A DNA stretch of 64,000 nucleotides from Thauera sp. GDN1 (GCF_029223545.1 NZ_CP097870.1:2976001-3040000); one strand, 5' to 3'; positions 7,643 to 18,735 are shown, numbered from the stretch's first letter. Notes: generated by a model from the letters alone, not told the origin. Numbers and translations: made by a program.

Positions 7643-9372
7643 TCGGGCGTCTGTTCAGATTCCACGGCGGCATCAAGCCCGACGCCCACAAGAACGAATC
7701 GGCCGGCCCCGCCATCCAGCGCGCACCGCTGCCGCGCCGCCTGGTCGTACCCCTGCGCCAGAGCCCGCGCGCCACCGCGAGCTGCCTGGTCGAGGTCGGC
7801 CAGGAGGTGCTCAAGGGCGAGCGCATCGGCGAACCCGAGGGCTTCCTCGGCACCGCCGTGCATGCGCCCACCTCGGGCACGGTGGTCGACATCGCCCGCC
7901 ATCCGATGGCCCACCCCTCCGGGCTCGACACCGAATGCGTGGTCATCGAGCCGGACGGCGAGGAGCGCTGGATCGAGCACGCGCCCTTCGACTACCACAC
8001 CGCCAGCCGCGAGCAGGCCCTGGCCTGGCTGCGCGACTGCGGCATCGTCGGCCTCGGCGGCGCCACCTTCCCCAGCCACGTCAAGCTCGGCAAGGGCGCC
8101 GGCATCGAGACCCTGATCCTCAACGGCGCCGAGTGCGAGCCCTGGATCACCTGCGACGACCGCCTGATGCGCGAGCGCGCGGCCGACATCCTGGCGGGCG
8201 CGACCATCCTGCGCGAGCTGATCGGCGCGCGCGAGCTGGTGGTCGGCATCGAGGACAACAAGCCGGAGGCGATCGCGGCGATGAAGGAAGCGGCCGCGGC
8301 CTCGCCCCACGGCGTCAAGGTGGTCGCGGTGCCGGCGCTCTACCCCGCCGGCGGCGAGAAGCAGCTCATCCGCGTGCTCACCGGCATCGAGATCCCCTAC
8401 GGCAAGCTCGGCGGCGACTACGGCGTGCAGTGCTTCAACGTCGGCACCGCGCACGCGGTGTATCGCGCCATCGCCCACGGCGAGCCGCTGATCAGCCGCA
8501 TCGTCACCCTCACCGGCAACGTCGACAACGCCGGCAACTGGGAGGTGCTGATCGGTACCCCGGTGCAGGACCTGCTGCCGCTCGCGCGTCCGCGCCCCGA
8601 CACCGACCGCACATTGCTCGGCGGGCCGATGATGGGCTTCGCGCTGCCACGGCTCGACGTGCCCATCGTCAAGGGCAGCAACTGCCTGATTTCCGCGTCG
8701 CCCAGGCTGTTCCCGCCCGCCCCCCCGGAGCAACCCTGCATCCGCTGCACCGAGTGCGCCAAGGCCTGTCCGGCGGAGCTCCAGCCCTTCGAGCTGTACT
8801 GGTTCGGCCGCTCCAGGAACTTCGGCAAGGCGCAGGAATACCACCTCTTCGACTGCATCGAATGCGGCTGCTGCAGCTACGTCTGCCCGGCGCACATCCC
8901 GCTGGTCGACTACTTCCGCTTCGCCAAGAGCGAGATCTGGGCGCGCGAGCGCGAAAAGGCCGCGGCCGACCAGGCCCGCGACCGCTTCGAGTTCCGCAAC
9001 TTCCGCCAGGAGCGCGAAAAGGCCGAGAAGGCCGCCAAGCTCGCCGCCAAGGCCGCCGAGACGCGCGCCAAGCTGGCCGAGGGCGTCGCCGAGGCCCCCG
9101 CCGCCGAAGCCGCCGCCGCCGAGGACCCGAAGAAGGCCCTGATCGCCGCCGCGCTGGCGCGGGCCAAGGCGCAGAAGGCCGAGGTCCGGCCGCAGAACAC
9201 CGACAACCTGAGCCCGGAAACGCAGGCCGAGATCGCCGGCATCGAGGCGCGGCGCAAGGCGCTGGAAGCCGCCGCGCCGCCCGCCGCCACAGCGACCACC
9301 CCGAATGCGGACGCCCCCGCGGCCGCGAGCGACACCGCAGCCACCGCTCCCGGCGCCGAGCCCCGTTCCTGA
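7639..9372 (+). CDS. rnfC: Rnf complex NADH-binding subunit C
   Basis: Peripheral subunit of 577 residues that binds NADH/FMN. Family features are the opening [13 protein letters not shown], the NADH/FMN-site stretch [13 protein letters not shown], and [13 protein letters not shown]. Two ferredoxin motifs follow, [12 protein letters not shown] and [12 protein letters not shown]. After about residue 435 a charged Ala/Lys/Glu-rich extension of roughly 140 residues runs to the end, probably helical and partly disordered. Extensions of variable length are known in proteobacterial RnfC/RsxC. ATG 7639 overlaps the rnfB stop. Confidence 0.96.
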   Translation: MIGRLFRFHGGIKPDAHKNESAGPAIQRAPLPRRLVVPLRQSPRATASCLVEVGQEVLKGERIGEPEGFLGTAVHAPTSGTVVDIARHPMAHPSGLDTECVVIEPDGEERWIEHAPFDYHTASREQALAWLRDCGIVGLGGATFPSHVKLGKGAGIETLILNGAECEPWITCDDRLMRERAADILAGATILRELIGARELVVGIEDNKPEAIAAMKEAAAASPHGVKVVAVPALYPAGGEKQLIRVLTGIEIPYGKLGGDYGVQCFNVGTAHAVYRAIAHGEPLISRIVTLTGNVDNAGNWEVLIGTPVQDLLPLARPRPDTDRTLLGGPMMGFALPRLDVPIVKGSNCLISASPRLFPPAPPEQPCIRCTECAKACPAELQPFELYWFGRSRNFGKAQEYHLFDCIECGCCSYVCPAHIPLVDYFRFAKSEIWAREREKAAADQARDRFEFRNFRQEREKAEKAAKLAAKAAETRAKLAEGVAEAPAAEAAAAEDPKKALIAAALARAKAQKAEVRPQNTDNLSPETQAEIAGIEARRKALEAAAPPAATATTPNADAPAAASDTAATAPGAEPRS

Positions 9373-9379
9373 GTCCGCC

Positions 9380-10393
9380 ATGATCCATTCCCCCTACGTC
9401 CGCAAGGCGGTCAGCGTGCAGCGCACCATGGGCCTGGTGCTGATCGCGCTGCTGCCCGGCATCGCCGCCTACGTGTGGCAGGCCGGCCCCGCCATCCTGG
9501 TCAACCTGGCGCTCGCCACCGTGGCCGCGGTCCTCGCCGAGGCCCTGGTGATGTCGCTGCGCAAGCGTCCGATCGGCCTCGCAGTCGCCGACCTGTCGGC
9601 GGTGCTCACCGCCTGGCTGGTGGCGCTCAGCCTGCCGGCGATCGCGCCGTGGTGGCTGACCACCTGTGCGGTGCTGGTCGCCATCCTCGCGGTCAAGCAC
9701 CTCTACGGCGGCCTCGGGCAGAACCCCTTCAACCCGGCGATGGTGGCCTACTGCACGATGATCGTCGCCTTCCCGGCGCTCATGTCGCAGTGGCCCGCGC
9801 TCGACGGCCTCGGCTTCGCCGACCAGCTTGCGCTGATCCTGGGCGGCACTCGCGAGCTCGACGCCATCACCGCCGCCACCGCGCTCGACAGCCTGCGCAC
9901 CGGCCTGCGTGCGGCCGGCGCGACGGTCGAGGCGGTCAGCCAGGGCCCGGCCTTCGGCATGCTCGGCAGCCGCGGCTGGGAATGGGTCGCCGCAGGGTAT
10001 GCGCTGGGCGGCCTGTTCCTGCTCGCCAGGGGCATCATCACCTGGCACATGCCGGTCGCCTTCATCGCTGCGCTCGGCGGCCTGGCCGGCGTGTTCTGGC
10101 TGATCGATCCGGCGCACTACGGCTCGCCCCTGTTCCATCTCGCCAGCGGCGGCGCGATGCTCGCCGCCTTCTTCATCGTCACCGACCCGGTTTCCGGCGC
10201 CACCACCCCTCGCGGCAAGCTGCTGTTCGCCGCCGGCGTCGGCCTCATCGTGTGGCTGATCCGCAACTTCGGCGCCTACCCCGACGGCATCGCCTTCGGC
10301 GTGCTGCTGATGAACATCTGCGTGCCCCTGCTCGACATGAAGACCCAGCCGCGCGTGTTCGGCCATCGCGAAGCGGCGGGAGGCGACAAGTGA
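9380..10393 (+). CDS. rnfD: Rnf complex membrane subunit D
   Basis: NqrB/RnfD-type membrane subunit of 337 residues with about nine or ten helices. It should carry a covalently bound FMN attached by ApbE to a Thr in a Dxx[ST]xAT motif. DAITAATA in the central part fits, with Ala where Gly is usual. A second lookalike, DPVSGATTP, lies later in a conserved RnfD block. Other family signatures are KHLYGGLGQNPFNPAM and a C-terminal LLMNICVPLLD. Its stop overlaps the rnfG GTG start. Confidence 0.96.
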   Translation: MIHSPYVRKAVSVQRTMGLVLIALLPGIAAYVWQAGPAILVNLALATVAAVLAEALVMSLRKRPIGLAVADLSAVLTAWLVALSLPAIAPWWLTTCAVLVAILAVKHLYGGLGQNPFNPAMVAYCTMIVAFPALMSQWPALDGLGFADQLALILGGTRELDAITAATALDSLRTGLRAAGATVEAVSQGPAFGMLGSRGWEWVAAGYALGGLFLLARGIITWHMPVAFIAALGGLAGVFWLIDPAHYGSPLFHLASGGAMLAAFFIVTDPVSGATTPRGKLLFAAGVGLIVWLIRNFGAYPDGIAFGVLLMNICVPLLDMKTQPRVFGHREAAGGDK

Positions 10394-11064
10394 GCGCACG
10401 CTACTCCGCCACCCGCACCTCGCTCCGCACCGGCGCCATCATGGTGGTGTTCACGCTCGTGTTCACCGCGCTGATGGCCTCCACCTACGGCCTCACCCGC
10501 CCGGCGATCGAGGCCTCGAAGCAGGAATCGCAGCAGCGCCTGGTCGACGAGGTGCTGCCGCCCGCCAGCTACGACAACGCCCTGCTCGACGACAGGGTCC
10601 GCGTCGACGCACCGGCCACGCTCGGCATGGACGGAGGCGCCCGTGTCTGGCGTGCGCGCAAGGGCAACGAGCCGGTGGCGCTGGTCATCGAGGGCGCGGC
10701 CACCGACGGCTACGCCGGCCGCATCGAACTGGTGGTGGCGATCGGCAAGGACGGCCGCCTGTCCGGCGTGCGCGTGACCGCGCACAAGGAAACCCCCGGC
10801 CTGGGCGACTACATCGACCCGAAGAAGGACCGCCGCAAGGACCAGCCCTGGATCGGCCAGTTCGCCGGTGCGACCTGGCGCGACGTGAACACCGCCGGGT
10901 GGACCGTGCGCAAGGACGGCGGCAGCTTCGACTATCGCGCCGGCGCCACCATCAGCGCCCGTGCGGTGACGCGCGCCGTCGGCCGCATCACCGCCTTCGC
11001 TGCGGGCCGCCTCGACACGCTGTTCGCAGCACCGGCCGGCAGCGTGCTGGGAGAAGAATCATGA
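10390..11064 (+). CDS. rnfG: Rnf complex FMN-bearing subunit G
   Basis: Single-pass membrane protein of 224 residues with a periplasmic FMN-binding domain. The N-terminal helix lies near residues 15-35. The central ETPGLGDYIDPKKD block is typical. The flavinylation site reads DYRAGATISARAVTRAV, in which the Thr of AGAT is the expected phosphoester-FMN residue. GTG at 10390 is taken as the start because it overlaps the rnfD stop (GTGA) and aligns with the family N-terminus. No apbE flavin transferase is in the window. Confidence 0.94.
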   Translation: MSARYSATRTSLRTGAIMVVFTLVFTALMASTYGLTRPAIEASKQESQQRLVDEVLPPASYDNALLDDRVRVDAPATLGMDGGARVWRARKGNEPVALVIEGAATDGYAGRIELVVAIGKDGRLSGVRVTAHKETPGLGDYIDPKKDRRKDQPWIGQFAGATWRDVNTAGWTVRKDGGSFDYRAGATISARAVTRAVGRITAFAAGRLDTLFAAPAGSVLGEES

Positions 11065-11783
11065 GCCCTCAACAATTTCGCGAGATCGCCTGGAACGGCC
11101 TGTGGAAGCAGAACACCGGCCTCGGCCAGCTGCTCGGCCTGTGCCCGATCCTCGCCATCAGTACCAGCACGGTGAACGCCGTCAGCCTCGGCCTGGCCAC
11201 CATCCTGGTGATGGCGATGTCCAACCTGGCCGTATCCTCGCTGCGCAACTTCATCCCCTACGAGATCCGCATCCCGGTCTTCATCCTGATCATCGCCGCG
11301 CTGACGACGGTGGTGGATCTGTCTTTCAACGCCTTCTTCCACGACCTCTACCTGGTGCTCGGCATCTTCATCCCGCTGATCGTCACCAACTGCATCGTCC
11401 TCGCCCGCGTGGAGGCCTTCGCCGCGAAGAACCATCCGCTGACCTCGACCATCGACGCGGCGATGATGGGCCTGGGGCTGGTGTGGGTGCTCGGCCTGCT
11501 CGGCGCGATGCGCGAGCTGATCGGCGCGGGCACGCTGTTCGCCGGCATCGAGATGATCATCCCCGGTGCGTCGGCGATCAACGTGTTCGGTGACGACTAC
11601 CCCGGCTTCCTGGTCGCCATCCTGCCGCCGGGCGCATTCTTCGCGCTCGGCATGCTGATCGCCGCGTTCAACGCCATCAACGCCCGCCTCGCCGCGCGCG
11701 CGCGCCGCCAGCCGCCACCGGCGCCCAAGGCACCGCAGGCAGCCGAGGGACAGGGCGGCACCGAACCGGTCGCAGCGGGCTGA
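11061..11783 (+). CDS. rnfE: Rnf complex membrane subunit E
   Basis: Membrane subunit of 240 residues, a paralogue of RnfA in inverted topology (NqrD/RnfE family), with about six helices. Signatures are GLWKQNTGLGQLLGLCPILA and FIPLIVTNCIVLARVEAFA, the latter holding the membrane Cys. The C-terminus is a basic, Pro/Ala-rich tail from about residue 210. ATG 11061 overlaps the rnfG stop (ATGA). nth follows 8 bp later, as in the E. coli rsx operon. Confidence 0.96.
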   Translation: MSPQQFREIAWNGLWKQNTGLGQLLGLCPILAISTSTVNAVSLGLATILVMAMSNLAVSSLRNFIPYEIRIPVFILIIAALTTVVDLSFNAFFHDLYLVLGIFIPLIVTNCIVLARVEAFAAKNHPLTSTIDAAMMGLGLVWVLGLLGAMRELIGAGTLFAGIEMIIPGASAINVFGDDYPGFLVAILPPGAFFALGMLIAAFNAINARLAARARRQPPPAPKAPQAAEGQGGTEPVAAG

Positions 11784-11791
11784 AGGCAGCG

Positions 11792-12433
11792 ATGGCAGCG
11801 ATGAAGCGCGAGGCGATCCGCGAGTTCTTCCGCCGCCTGCACGAAGCCGACCCCAACCCGCAGACCGAGCTCGAATACGCCTCGCCCTACCAGTTGCTGG
11901 TGGCGGTGGTGCTGTCCGCGCAGGCCACCGACCGCAGCGTCAACCTCGCCACCCGCAAGCTCTTCGCCGACGCGCCCACGCCCGAGGCCATGGTCTCGCT
12001 CGGCGAGGAAGGCATCGCCGAGCACATCAAGACCATCGGCCTGTTCCGCAACAAGGCGAAGAACACGCTCGCGCTTTCGCGCCTGCTGCTGGAGCGCCAC
12101 GGCGGCGAGGTGCCGGCCGAGCGCGAGGCGCTGGAGGCACTCCCGGGCGTCGGCCGCAAGACCGCCAACGTGGTGCTGAACACGGTGTTCCGCCTGCCGG
12201 TGATGGCCGTCGACACCCACATCTTCCGCCTCGCCAACCGCACCGGACTGGCGCCGGGGAAGGACGTGGTCGAGGTCGAGAAGGCGCTGATGCGGCGTGT
12301 GCCCAAGGACTACCTGCTCGATGCCCACCACTGGTTGATCCTGCACGGCCGCTACGTGTGCACCGCGCGCCGTCCGAAGTGCGGCGGGTGCGGCGTGCGC
12401 GACCTGTGCCTGTTCCGCGACAAGACGGACTGA
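11792..12433 (+). CDS. nth: Endonuclease III
   Basis: Base-excision repair DNA glycosylase/AP lyase for oxidised pyrimidines. It has 213 residues. The helix-hairpin-helix is LEALPGVGRKTANVVLN with the catalytic Lys (GRKTA). The catalytic Asp is in VDTHIFRLANRTG. The C-terminal [4Fe-4S] loop is C-x6-C-x2-C-x5-C (CTARRPKCGGCGVRDLC). An alternative ATG at 11801 would remove three residues and fits homologues equally well. It is the last gene of the rnf operon. This order is conserved between beta- and gammaproteobacteria, although the functions are not obviously linked. Confidence 0.97.
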   Translation: MAAMKREAIREFFRRLHEADPNPQTELEYASPYQLLVAVVLSAQATDRSVNLATRKLFADAPTPEAMVSLGEEGIAEHIKTIGLFRNKAKNTLALSRLLLERHGGEVPAEREALEALPGVGRKTANVVLNTVFRLPVMAVDTHIFRLANRTGLAPGKDVVEVEKALMRRVPKDYLLDAHHWLILHGRYVCTARRPKCGGCGVRDLCLFRDKTD

Positions 12434-12493
12434 ACCCGGCGCACCGTGGGTCCCGCTCCCCCCACCGCGCGCCCAAACGAGAGGAACCCTGCA

Positions 12494-12928
12494 ATGTTCA
12501 ACCCCAGCCGCGACCAGGTGCGCAGCTTCTTCATCGAGACCTGGCGCAAGTACCTGGCCAAGGAAGTGCTGACGCCGATGGAGACGATCGCCGCCGACAT
12601 CATCGCCCTGCACCCGGAGTACCACGCCTTGGTCGAGGACCCGGACGCGATCGACCGCGACTTCCCGCCCGAGGCCGGCCAGGCCAATCCCTTCCTGCAC
12701 CTGTCGCTGCACCTGGCGATCGAGGAGCAGCTCTCGATCGACCAGCCGCCGGGCATCCGCGCCGCCTTCGAGGCGGCCTGCGCGTACCGCGGCGACCGCC
12801 ACGATGCGATGCACGACGCGCTCGAATGTCTCGGCGAAACGCTGTTCAGCGCCCAGCGCAACGGTGCCCCGCCCGACGGCGGCGCCTATGTCGCCGCCCT
12901 GCGCAGGCGCGCCGGCCTGGCGCTGTGA
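12494..12928 (+). CDS. DUF1841 family protein
   Basis: Protein of 144 residues, predicted soluble and mostly helical. It begins MFNPSRDQVRSFFIETWRKY and contains NPFLHLSLHLAIEEQLSIDQPPG (quoted in part) and later HDAMHDALECLGE. These conserved His/Asp-rich blocks mark the DUF1841 family, which is common in beta- and gammaproteobacteria. The function is unknown. ATG 12494 follows GAGAGGAACCC. A 10-bp perfect stem-loop lies just after the stop (12936-12963). Confidence 0.85.
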   Translation: MFNPSRDQVRSFFIETWRKYLAKEVLTPMETIAADIIALHPEYHALVEDPDAIDRDFPPEAGQANPFLHLSLHLAIEEQLSIDQPPGIRAAFEAACAYRGDRHDAMHDALECLGETLFSAQRNGAPPDGGAYVAALRRRAGLAL

Positions 12929-12935
12929 TCGCCCC

Positions 12936-12963
12936 GCGGCTCGTCGGCTCCATGACGAGCCGC
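12936..12963. repeat. Perfect 10-bp inverted repeat between DUF1841 gene and aminotransferase
   Basis: GCGGCTCGTC (12936-12945) pairs with GACGAGCCGC (12954-12963) around an 8-base loop. No T-run follows. A TAGAAT -10-like element starts one base later (12964-12969), so it could be an operator or a U-less terminator. Confidence 0.5.
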
Positions 12964-13060
12964 TAGAATGGACGCTTTCGGACAAATGGTCCGGCACCCT
13001 GCCGCACCGTCCGCACCGCGCCCGCCTCGTGCCGGCGCCCGCTTCTCTCAGGAGGTTCGC

Positions 13061-14188
13061 ATGCCCGGTCTGCTGCCCAACGTCGATCCCGACGGTCTGC
13101 TCGAGTACTCCGTGGTCTATACCGACCGCTCGCTCAACCACATGTCGCAAGCCTTCCAGGGCGTCATGCGCGAACTGTCGGCGACGCTGAAGAAGGTCTA
13201 TCACGCCCACGCGGTCGCCATCGTCCCCGGCAGCGGGACCTTCGGCATGGAGGCGGTCGCGCGCCAGTTCGCCACCGGCCGGAAGACGCTGGTGATCCGC
13301 AACGGCTGGTTCAGCTACCGGTGGACGCAGATCTTCGAGATGGGGAACATCCCCGCCGAATCCGTGGTGCTCAAGGCCCGCCAGGTGCGCGACGAGGCGC
13401 AGGCGCCCTTCATCCCGGCGCCGATCGACGAGGTCGTGGCCGCAATCCGCGAGCACCGCCCCGACGTGGTGTTCGCCCCGCACGTCGAGACCTCGGCCGG
13501 CATGATCCTGCCCGACGACTACCTGCGCGCGGTGGCCGACGCCACCCATGAGGTCGGCGGCCTGTTCGTGCTCGACTGCATCGCCTCGGGCACGATCTGG
13601 GTGGACATGGACGCCACCGGCGTCGACGTGCTGGTGAGCGCGCCGCAGAAGGGCTGGAGCGCCTCGCCGTGCTGCGCGATGGTCATGATGAGCGCTGCCG
13701 CGCGCGCTCGCATCGACGGTACCACCAGCACCAGCTTCGCCTGCGACCTCAAGAAGTGGCTGCAGATCATGGAAGCCTACGAGGGCGGAGCCCACGCCTA
13801 CCACGCCACCATGCCCACCGACGGCCTGGTCACGCTGCGTCAGGTGATGCGCGAGACCGAGGCCTACGGCTTCGACAAGGTCAAGGAAGAGCAGCTCGAG
13901 CTCGGCCGCCGCGTGCGCGCGCTGCTCGAGGCACGCGGCTTCCCCAGCGTGGCCGCGGCAGGCTTCCAGGCCCCGGGCGTGGTGGTCAGCTACACCACCG
14001 ACGACGCCATCAAGACCGGTGCCAAGTTCGCCGCTGCCGGCCTGCAGGTGGCCGCCGGCGTGCCGCTCGCCTGCGACGAGCGCCCCGACTACAAGGCCTT
14101 CCGCATCGGCCTGTTCGGCCTGGACAAGCTGCACCAGGTCGAGCGCAGCGTCGCCACACTGGAAAAGGCGCTCGATCAGGTCGGCTGA
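13061..14188 (+). CDS. Class V aminotransferase (serine/alanine-glyoxylate type)
   Basis: PLP enzyme of 375 residues in fold type I. The Schiff-base Lys197 is in SAPQKGW, and the pyridine-N Asp172 lies in FVLDCIASG. The pyridoxal-phosphate loop is PGSGTFGMEAVARQF. Relatives include serine-glyoxylate, alanine-glyoxylate and phosphoserine-type aminotransferases; the exact substrates cannot be read from sequence. The start is supported by a strong AGGAGG five bases before ATG 13061. It ends before a long hairpin at 14266-14294 and stands as its own unit. Confidence 0.85.
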   Translation: MPGLLPNVDPDGLLEYSVVYTDRSLNHMSQAFQGVMRELSATLKKVYHAHAVAIVPGSGTFGMEAVARQFATGRKTLVIRNGWFSYRWTQIFEMGNIPAESVVLKARQVRDEAQAPFIPAPIDEVVAAIREHRPDVVFAPHVETSAGMILPDDYLRAVADATHEVGGLFVLDCIASGTIWVDMDATGVDVLVSAPQKGWSASPCCAMVMMSAAARARIDGTTSTSFACDLKKWLQIMEAYEGGAHAYHATMPTDGLVTLRQVMRETEAYGFDKVKEEQLELGRRVRALLEARGFPSVAAAGFQAPGVVVSYTTDDAIKTGAKFAAAGLQVAAGVPLACDERPDYKAFRIGLFGLDKLHQVERSVATLEKALDQVG

Positions 14189-14265
14189 TCCGGCGCGACC
14201 CACCGGAAGCACGCGCGCCCGCAGCGGCACTGCACGCGCGTCAACCCGGGCGCATCGCCTCGCGA

Positions 14266-14297
14266 GCAAACGCCACCCTTGCGGTGGCGTTTGCTTG

Positions 14298-14298
<1 letters not shown>
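14266..14298. terminator. Hairpin between convergent aminotransferase and hflX
   Basis: A 12-bp perfect stem, GCAAACGCCACC / GGTGGCGTTTGC, with a 5-base loop. On the plus strand it is followed by TTGT, a short U-tract. It sits between two gene ends and probably terminates the plus-strand gene. Confidence 0.7.
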
Positions 14299-15641
<1,343 letters not shown>

Positions 15642-15741
15642 TCAGGGCGCTTCTATCGAGGGATGGGGGTGGGATGGTAACCCGCCGCGCCACTGCCCCG
15701 CGACGACTGCCCCGCAGACACGTCCCTCCCCCCGCCGCGGG

Positions 15742-16143
15742 TCAGTTCCCGCCGCCCGCGTCGAGGTCGGTGAGAATGGGGCAATCCGGGCGCGCGTCAC
15801 CATGGCAATGCGCGGCGAGCGTGCGCAGCGTGTCCGCCATGCCCTGCAGTTCGGCGATCTTGCGCTCGAGCGCGGCGACATGCGCGAGCGCGATCCCCTT
15901 CACATCCGCGCTCGCCCGCCCCTGGTCGCGCCACAGCGCGAGCAGCTCGCCGATGTCCGCCAGCGAGAAGCCCAGGTCGCGCGCGCGACGGATGAAACGC
16001 AGCACGTGCACGTCCTCGTCGGTGTAGAAACGATAGCCCGCGTCGGTGCGCCGCGCCGCCGCCAGCAGGTCGATCGACTCGTAGTAGCGGATCATCTTCG
16101 CCGACACGCCCGAGGCGGCGGCGGCCTTGCCGATGTTCATCAT
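15742..16143 (-). CDS. cueR: CueR-like copper-responsive MerR-family regulator
   Basis: DNA-binding regulator of 133 residues. A MerR helix-turn-helix at the N-terminus (NIGKAAAASGVSAKMIRYYE) is followed by a dimerisation coiled coil. The metal-binding loop has Cys113 and Cys121 (CHGDARPDC), the C-x7-C spacing of CueR's Cu(I) site. ATG 16143 is chosen because AAGGAGG lies 8 bases upstream; ATG 16161 would put that ribosome site inside the gene. It follows copA by 14 bp on the same strand. The copA promoter has the 19-bp spacer expected for activation by this protein. Confidence 0.9.
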   Translation of the reverse strand: MMNIGKAAAASGVSAKMIRYYESIDLLAAARRTDAGYRFYTDEDVHVLRFIRRARDLGFSLADIGELLALWRDQGRASADVKGIALAHVAALERKIAELQGMADTLRTLAAHCHGDARPDCPILTDLDAGGGN

Positions 16144-16157
16144 GACTGCCGCCTCCT

Positions 16158-18671
16158 TCACGCCGCTGCCGGCAGCGCGTCCGCGCCGAAGCGGCGCAGG
16201 CGCAGCGCGTTGCCGAGCACGAACACGCTCGACATCGACATCGCCGCCGCGGCGAACACCGGCGACAGCAGCGCGCCGAAGGCCGGATAGAACACCCCCG
16301 CGGCGAGCGGGATCAGCGCGCTGTTATAGGCGAAGGCCCAGAACAGGTTCTGGCGGATGTTGCGCATCGTCGCCCGCGACAGCGCGATCGCGCGCGGCAC
16401 GCCCAGCAGGTCGCCCGACATCAGCACCACGTCGGCGCTCTCGATCGCCACGTCGGTGCCGGTGCCGATCGCGATGCCGACGTCGGCCTCGGCCAGCGCC
16501 GGCGCATCGTTGATGCCGTCGCCGACGAAGGCGACGCGGCGCGTGCCGGCGGCGCCCTGCGCCAGCCGCTGCAGCGCCGCCACCTTGCCGTCCGGCAGCA
16601 CCTCCGCGATCACCTCGTCGATGCCGGCCTGGCGCGCGATGGCGCGTGCGGTGCGTTCGTTGTCGCCGGTGATCATCGCCACCTTCAGGCCCATCGCGTG
16701 CAGCGCCTTCACCGCCGCCATCGAGGTCGGCTTGAGCGGATCGGCCACTGCGATGATCGCCGCCAGGCGACCGTCGATCGCGGTGTAGAGCGGCGACTTT
16801 CCCTCGTCGCCGAGGCGCACGGCGGTGTCGGCGAATTCGCCCACGTCCAGGCCGAGGCGGCGCATCAGGCGATCGGCGCCCACCTCGACGCGGCGGCCGG
16901 CCACCATCGCGCGCACGCCATGTCCGGCCTCGGCCTCGAAGCCCTCGGCCCCGGCCAGCGCCAGTCCCTCGGCGCGCGCAGCGGCGACGATGGCCTCGGC
17001 GATCGGATGCTCGGAACGACCCTCGACCGCGGCCACCAGCGCCAGCACCTCGGTGCGCTCGAAGCCTTTCGCCACCTGCAAATCGGTGAGTTCGGGGCGA
17101 CCGACGGTCAGCGTGCCGGTCTTGTCCACCGCCACGACTTCCGCATCGCGCAGCAGCTGCAACGCGTCGCCCTTGCGGAACAGCACACCCATCTGCGCCG
17201 CACGACCGGTGGCGACCATGATCGAGGTCGGGGTCGCCAACCCCATCGCGCACGGGCAGGCGACGATCAGCACCGCCACCGCACACACCAGCGCGAAGCT
17301 CAGCGCCGGCACCTCCGCCGGCAGCGCATCGGCACCGAAGGCCAGCCAGGCGAGGAAGGTCAGCGCCGCCACCCCCATCACCACCGGCACGAACACCATG
17401 GTCACCTTGTCCACCAGGGCCTGGATCGGCAGCTTGGCACCCTGCGCCGCCTCCACCATGCGGATGATCTGCGCCAGCACGGTGTCGGCGCCGACGCGGG
17501 TGGCGCGAAAGGCGAACGCGCCGCGGGTGTTCAGCGTGCCGCCGACGACCGTCGCACCCACGCCCTTCTCCACCGGCACCGGCTCGCCGGTGATCATCGA
17601 CTCGTCGACGAAGGAGGCGCCCTCGACCAACTCGCCATCGACCGCCACCTTCTCCCCCGGGCGCACCTCGACCACGTCGCCAACCGCGACCTCGCCGATC
17701 GGGATCTCCACGGCCTCCGCCCCGCGGCGCACGCGCGCGGTGCGCGGCTGGATGCGCATCAGGCGCCGGATCGCGTCGCTGGTGCGGCCGCGCGCGCGCG
17801 CTTCGAGAAGACGCCCGATCAGGATCAGGGTGATGATCACCGCCGCGGCCTCGAAATACACATTGACCGTGCCCGCGGGCAGCACGCCGGGCGCGAACAG
17901 TGCCACCACCGAGTAGGCCCACGCCGCCGAGGTGCCCACCGCCACCAGCGCGTTCATGTCGGGCGCGCCGCGCAGCAGCGCCGGCACGCCCTTGCGGAAG
18001 AAACGCAGGCCCGGGCCGAACATCACCGCGCTGGTGAGCACGAACTGCAGCAGCCAGCTCTCGCGGTGGCCGATCGTGTCCATGACCCAGTCGTGCATGC
18101 CCGGGATCAGGTGCGCACCCATCTCGAGCACGAACACCGGCAGGGTCAGCGCCACCGCGACCCACACCGCGCGCCGCAGCGCGGCCTCCTCGGCCGCCGC
18201 CTCCGCCTCGCGCGCCCCTTCGGCGACCTCGGCCGCCGGCGTGGCGCCGAAGCCGGCCTTCTTCACCGCCGCGACCAGGGCCGCGGTCGGCACCTCGCCG
18301 GCGATCTCGACATGGGCACGGCGGGCGGCGAGGTTGACATTCGCTGCGACCACACCCGGCACGCGCTGCAGCACCTTCTCGACGCGGCCGACGCACGCGG
18401 CGCAGCTCATGCCCTCGATGTCGAGCTCCAGGCTGTCGCGCCGCACCTCGTAGCCAGCCTTCGCCACCGCCTCGACCAGCGCCGTCAGGGGCACCGAGGC
18501 GGGCGCGGTCACGGTGGCGGTCTCGGTCGCCAGGTTGACGCTCGCCGCCTGCACGCCCTCGACCTTCATCAGGGCGCGCTCGACGTGGGCCACGCACGAG
18601 GCGCAGGTCATGCCGGCGATGTTCAGTGTGCGTAAGGGAATCGCGGGCGCGCTTTTTGTGCTGCTGCTCAT
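16158..18671 (-). CDS. copA: Copper-exporting P1B-type ATPase
   Basis: Cu(I)-exporting inner-membrane ATPase of 837 residues. Two N-terminal heavy-metal domains carry GMTCASC (Cys23, Cys26) and GMSCAAC (Cys90, Cys93). The transmembrane metal site is [10 protein letters not shown]. Phosphorylation occurs at DKTGT, and the hinge motif is [11 protein letters not shown]. About eight helices are expected. It leads a two-gene unit with the CueR-like regulator and has a CueR-type promoter 34-64 bp upstream of the start. The periplasmic DUF411 protein gene lies divergently beyond it. Confidence 0.97.
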   Translation of the reverse strand: MSSSTKSAPAIPLRTLNIAGMTCASCVAHVERALMKVEGVQAASVNLATETATVTAPASVPLTALVEAVAKAGYEVRRDSLELDIEGMSCAACVGRVEKVLQRVPGVVAANVNLAARRAHVEIAGEVPTAALVAAVKKAGFGATPAAEVAEGAREAEAAAEEAALRRAVWVAVALTLPVFVLEMGAHLIPGMHDWVMDTIGHRESWLLQFVLTSAVMFGPGLRFFRKGVPALLRGAPDMNALVAVGTSAAWAYSVVALFAPGVLPAGTVNVYFEAAAVIITLILIGRLLEARARGRTSDAIRRLMRIQPRTARVRRGAEAVEIPIGEVAVGDVVEVRPGEKVAVDGELVEGASFVDESMITGEPVPVEKGVGATVVGGTLNTRGAFAFRATRVGADTVLAQIIRMVEAAQGAKLPIQALVDKVTMVFVPVVMGVAALTFLAWLAFGADALPAEVPALSFALVCAVAVLIVACPCAMGLATPTSIMVATGRAAQMGVLFRKGDALQLLRDAEVVAVDKTGTLTVGRPELTDLQVAKGFERTEVLALVAAVEGRSEHPIAEAIVAAARAEGLALAGAEGFEAEAGHGVRAMVAGRRVEVGADRLMRRLGLDVGEFADTAVRLGDEGKSPLYTAIDGRLAAIIAVADPLKPTSMAAVKALHAMGLKVAMITGDNERTARAIARQAGIDEVIAEVLPDGKVAALQRLAQGAAGTRRVAFVGDGINDAPALAEADVGIAIGTGTDVAIESADVVLMSGDLLGVPRAIALSRATMRNIRQNLFWAFAYNSALIPLAAGVFYPAFGALLSPVFAAAAMSMSSVFVLGNALRLRRFGADALPAAA

Positions 18672-18704
18672 GATGCTTCCTGCCTTGGAAATCGCTATGT
18701 GCCC

Positions 18705-18735
18705 ACTGTAGACCTTACCAATGTGGGAAGGTCAA
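18705..18735 (-). promoter_or_regulatory. CueR-type copA promoter
   Basis: Read on the minus strand, TTGACC (18735-18730), a 19-bp spacer and TACAGT (18710-18705). The long spacer is diagnostic of MerR-family promoters. It contains a dyad with arms GACCTT-CCC and GG-AAGGTC (18711-18733), the usual copper-regulator palindrome. Transcription would start near 18698, leaving a leader of about 27 bases. Confidence 0.88.

Noticed and set aside
15742-16143. Mercury or cadmium regulator (MerR/CadR)
   Set aside because: The C-x7-C metal loop and the neighbouring copA with its promoter fit CueR; MerR and CadR have other Cys patterns.
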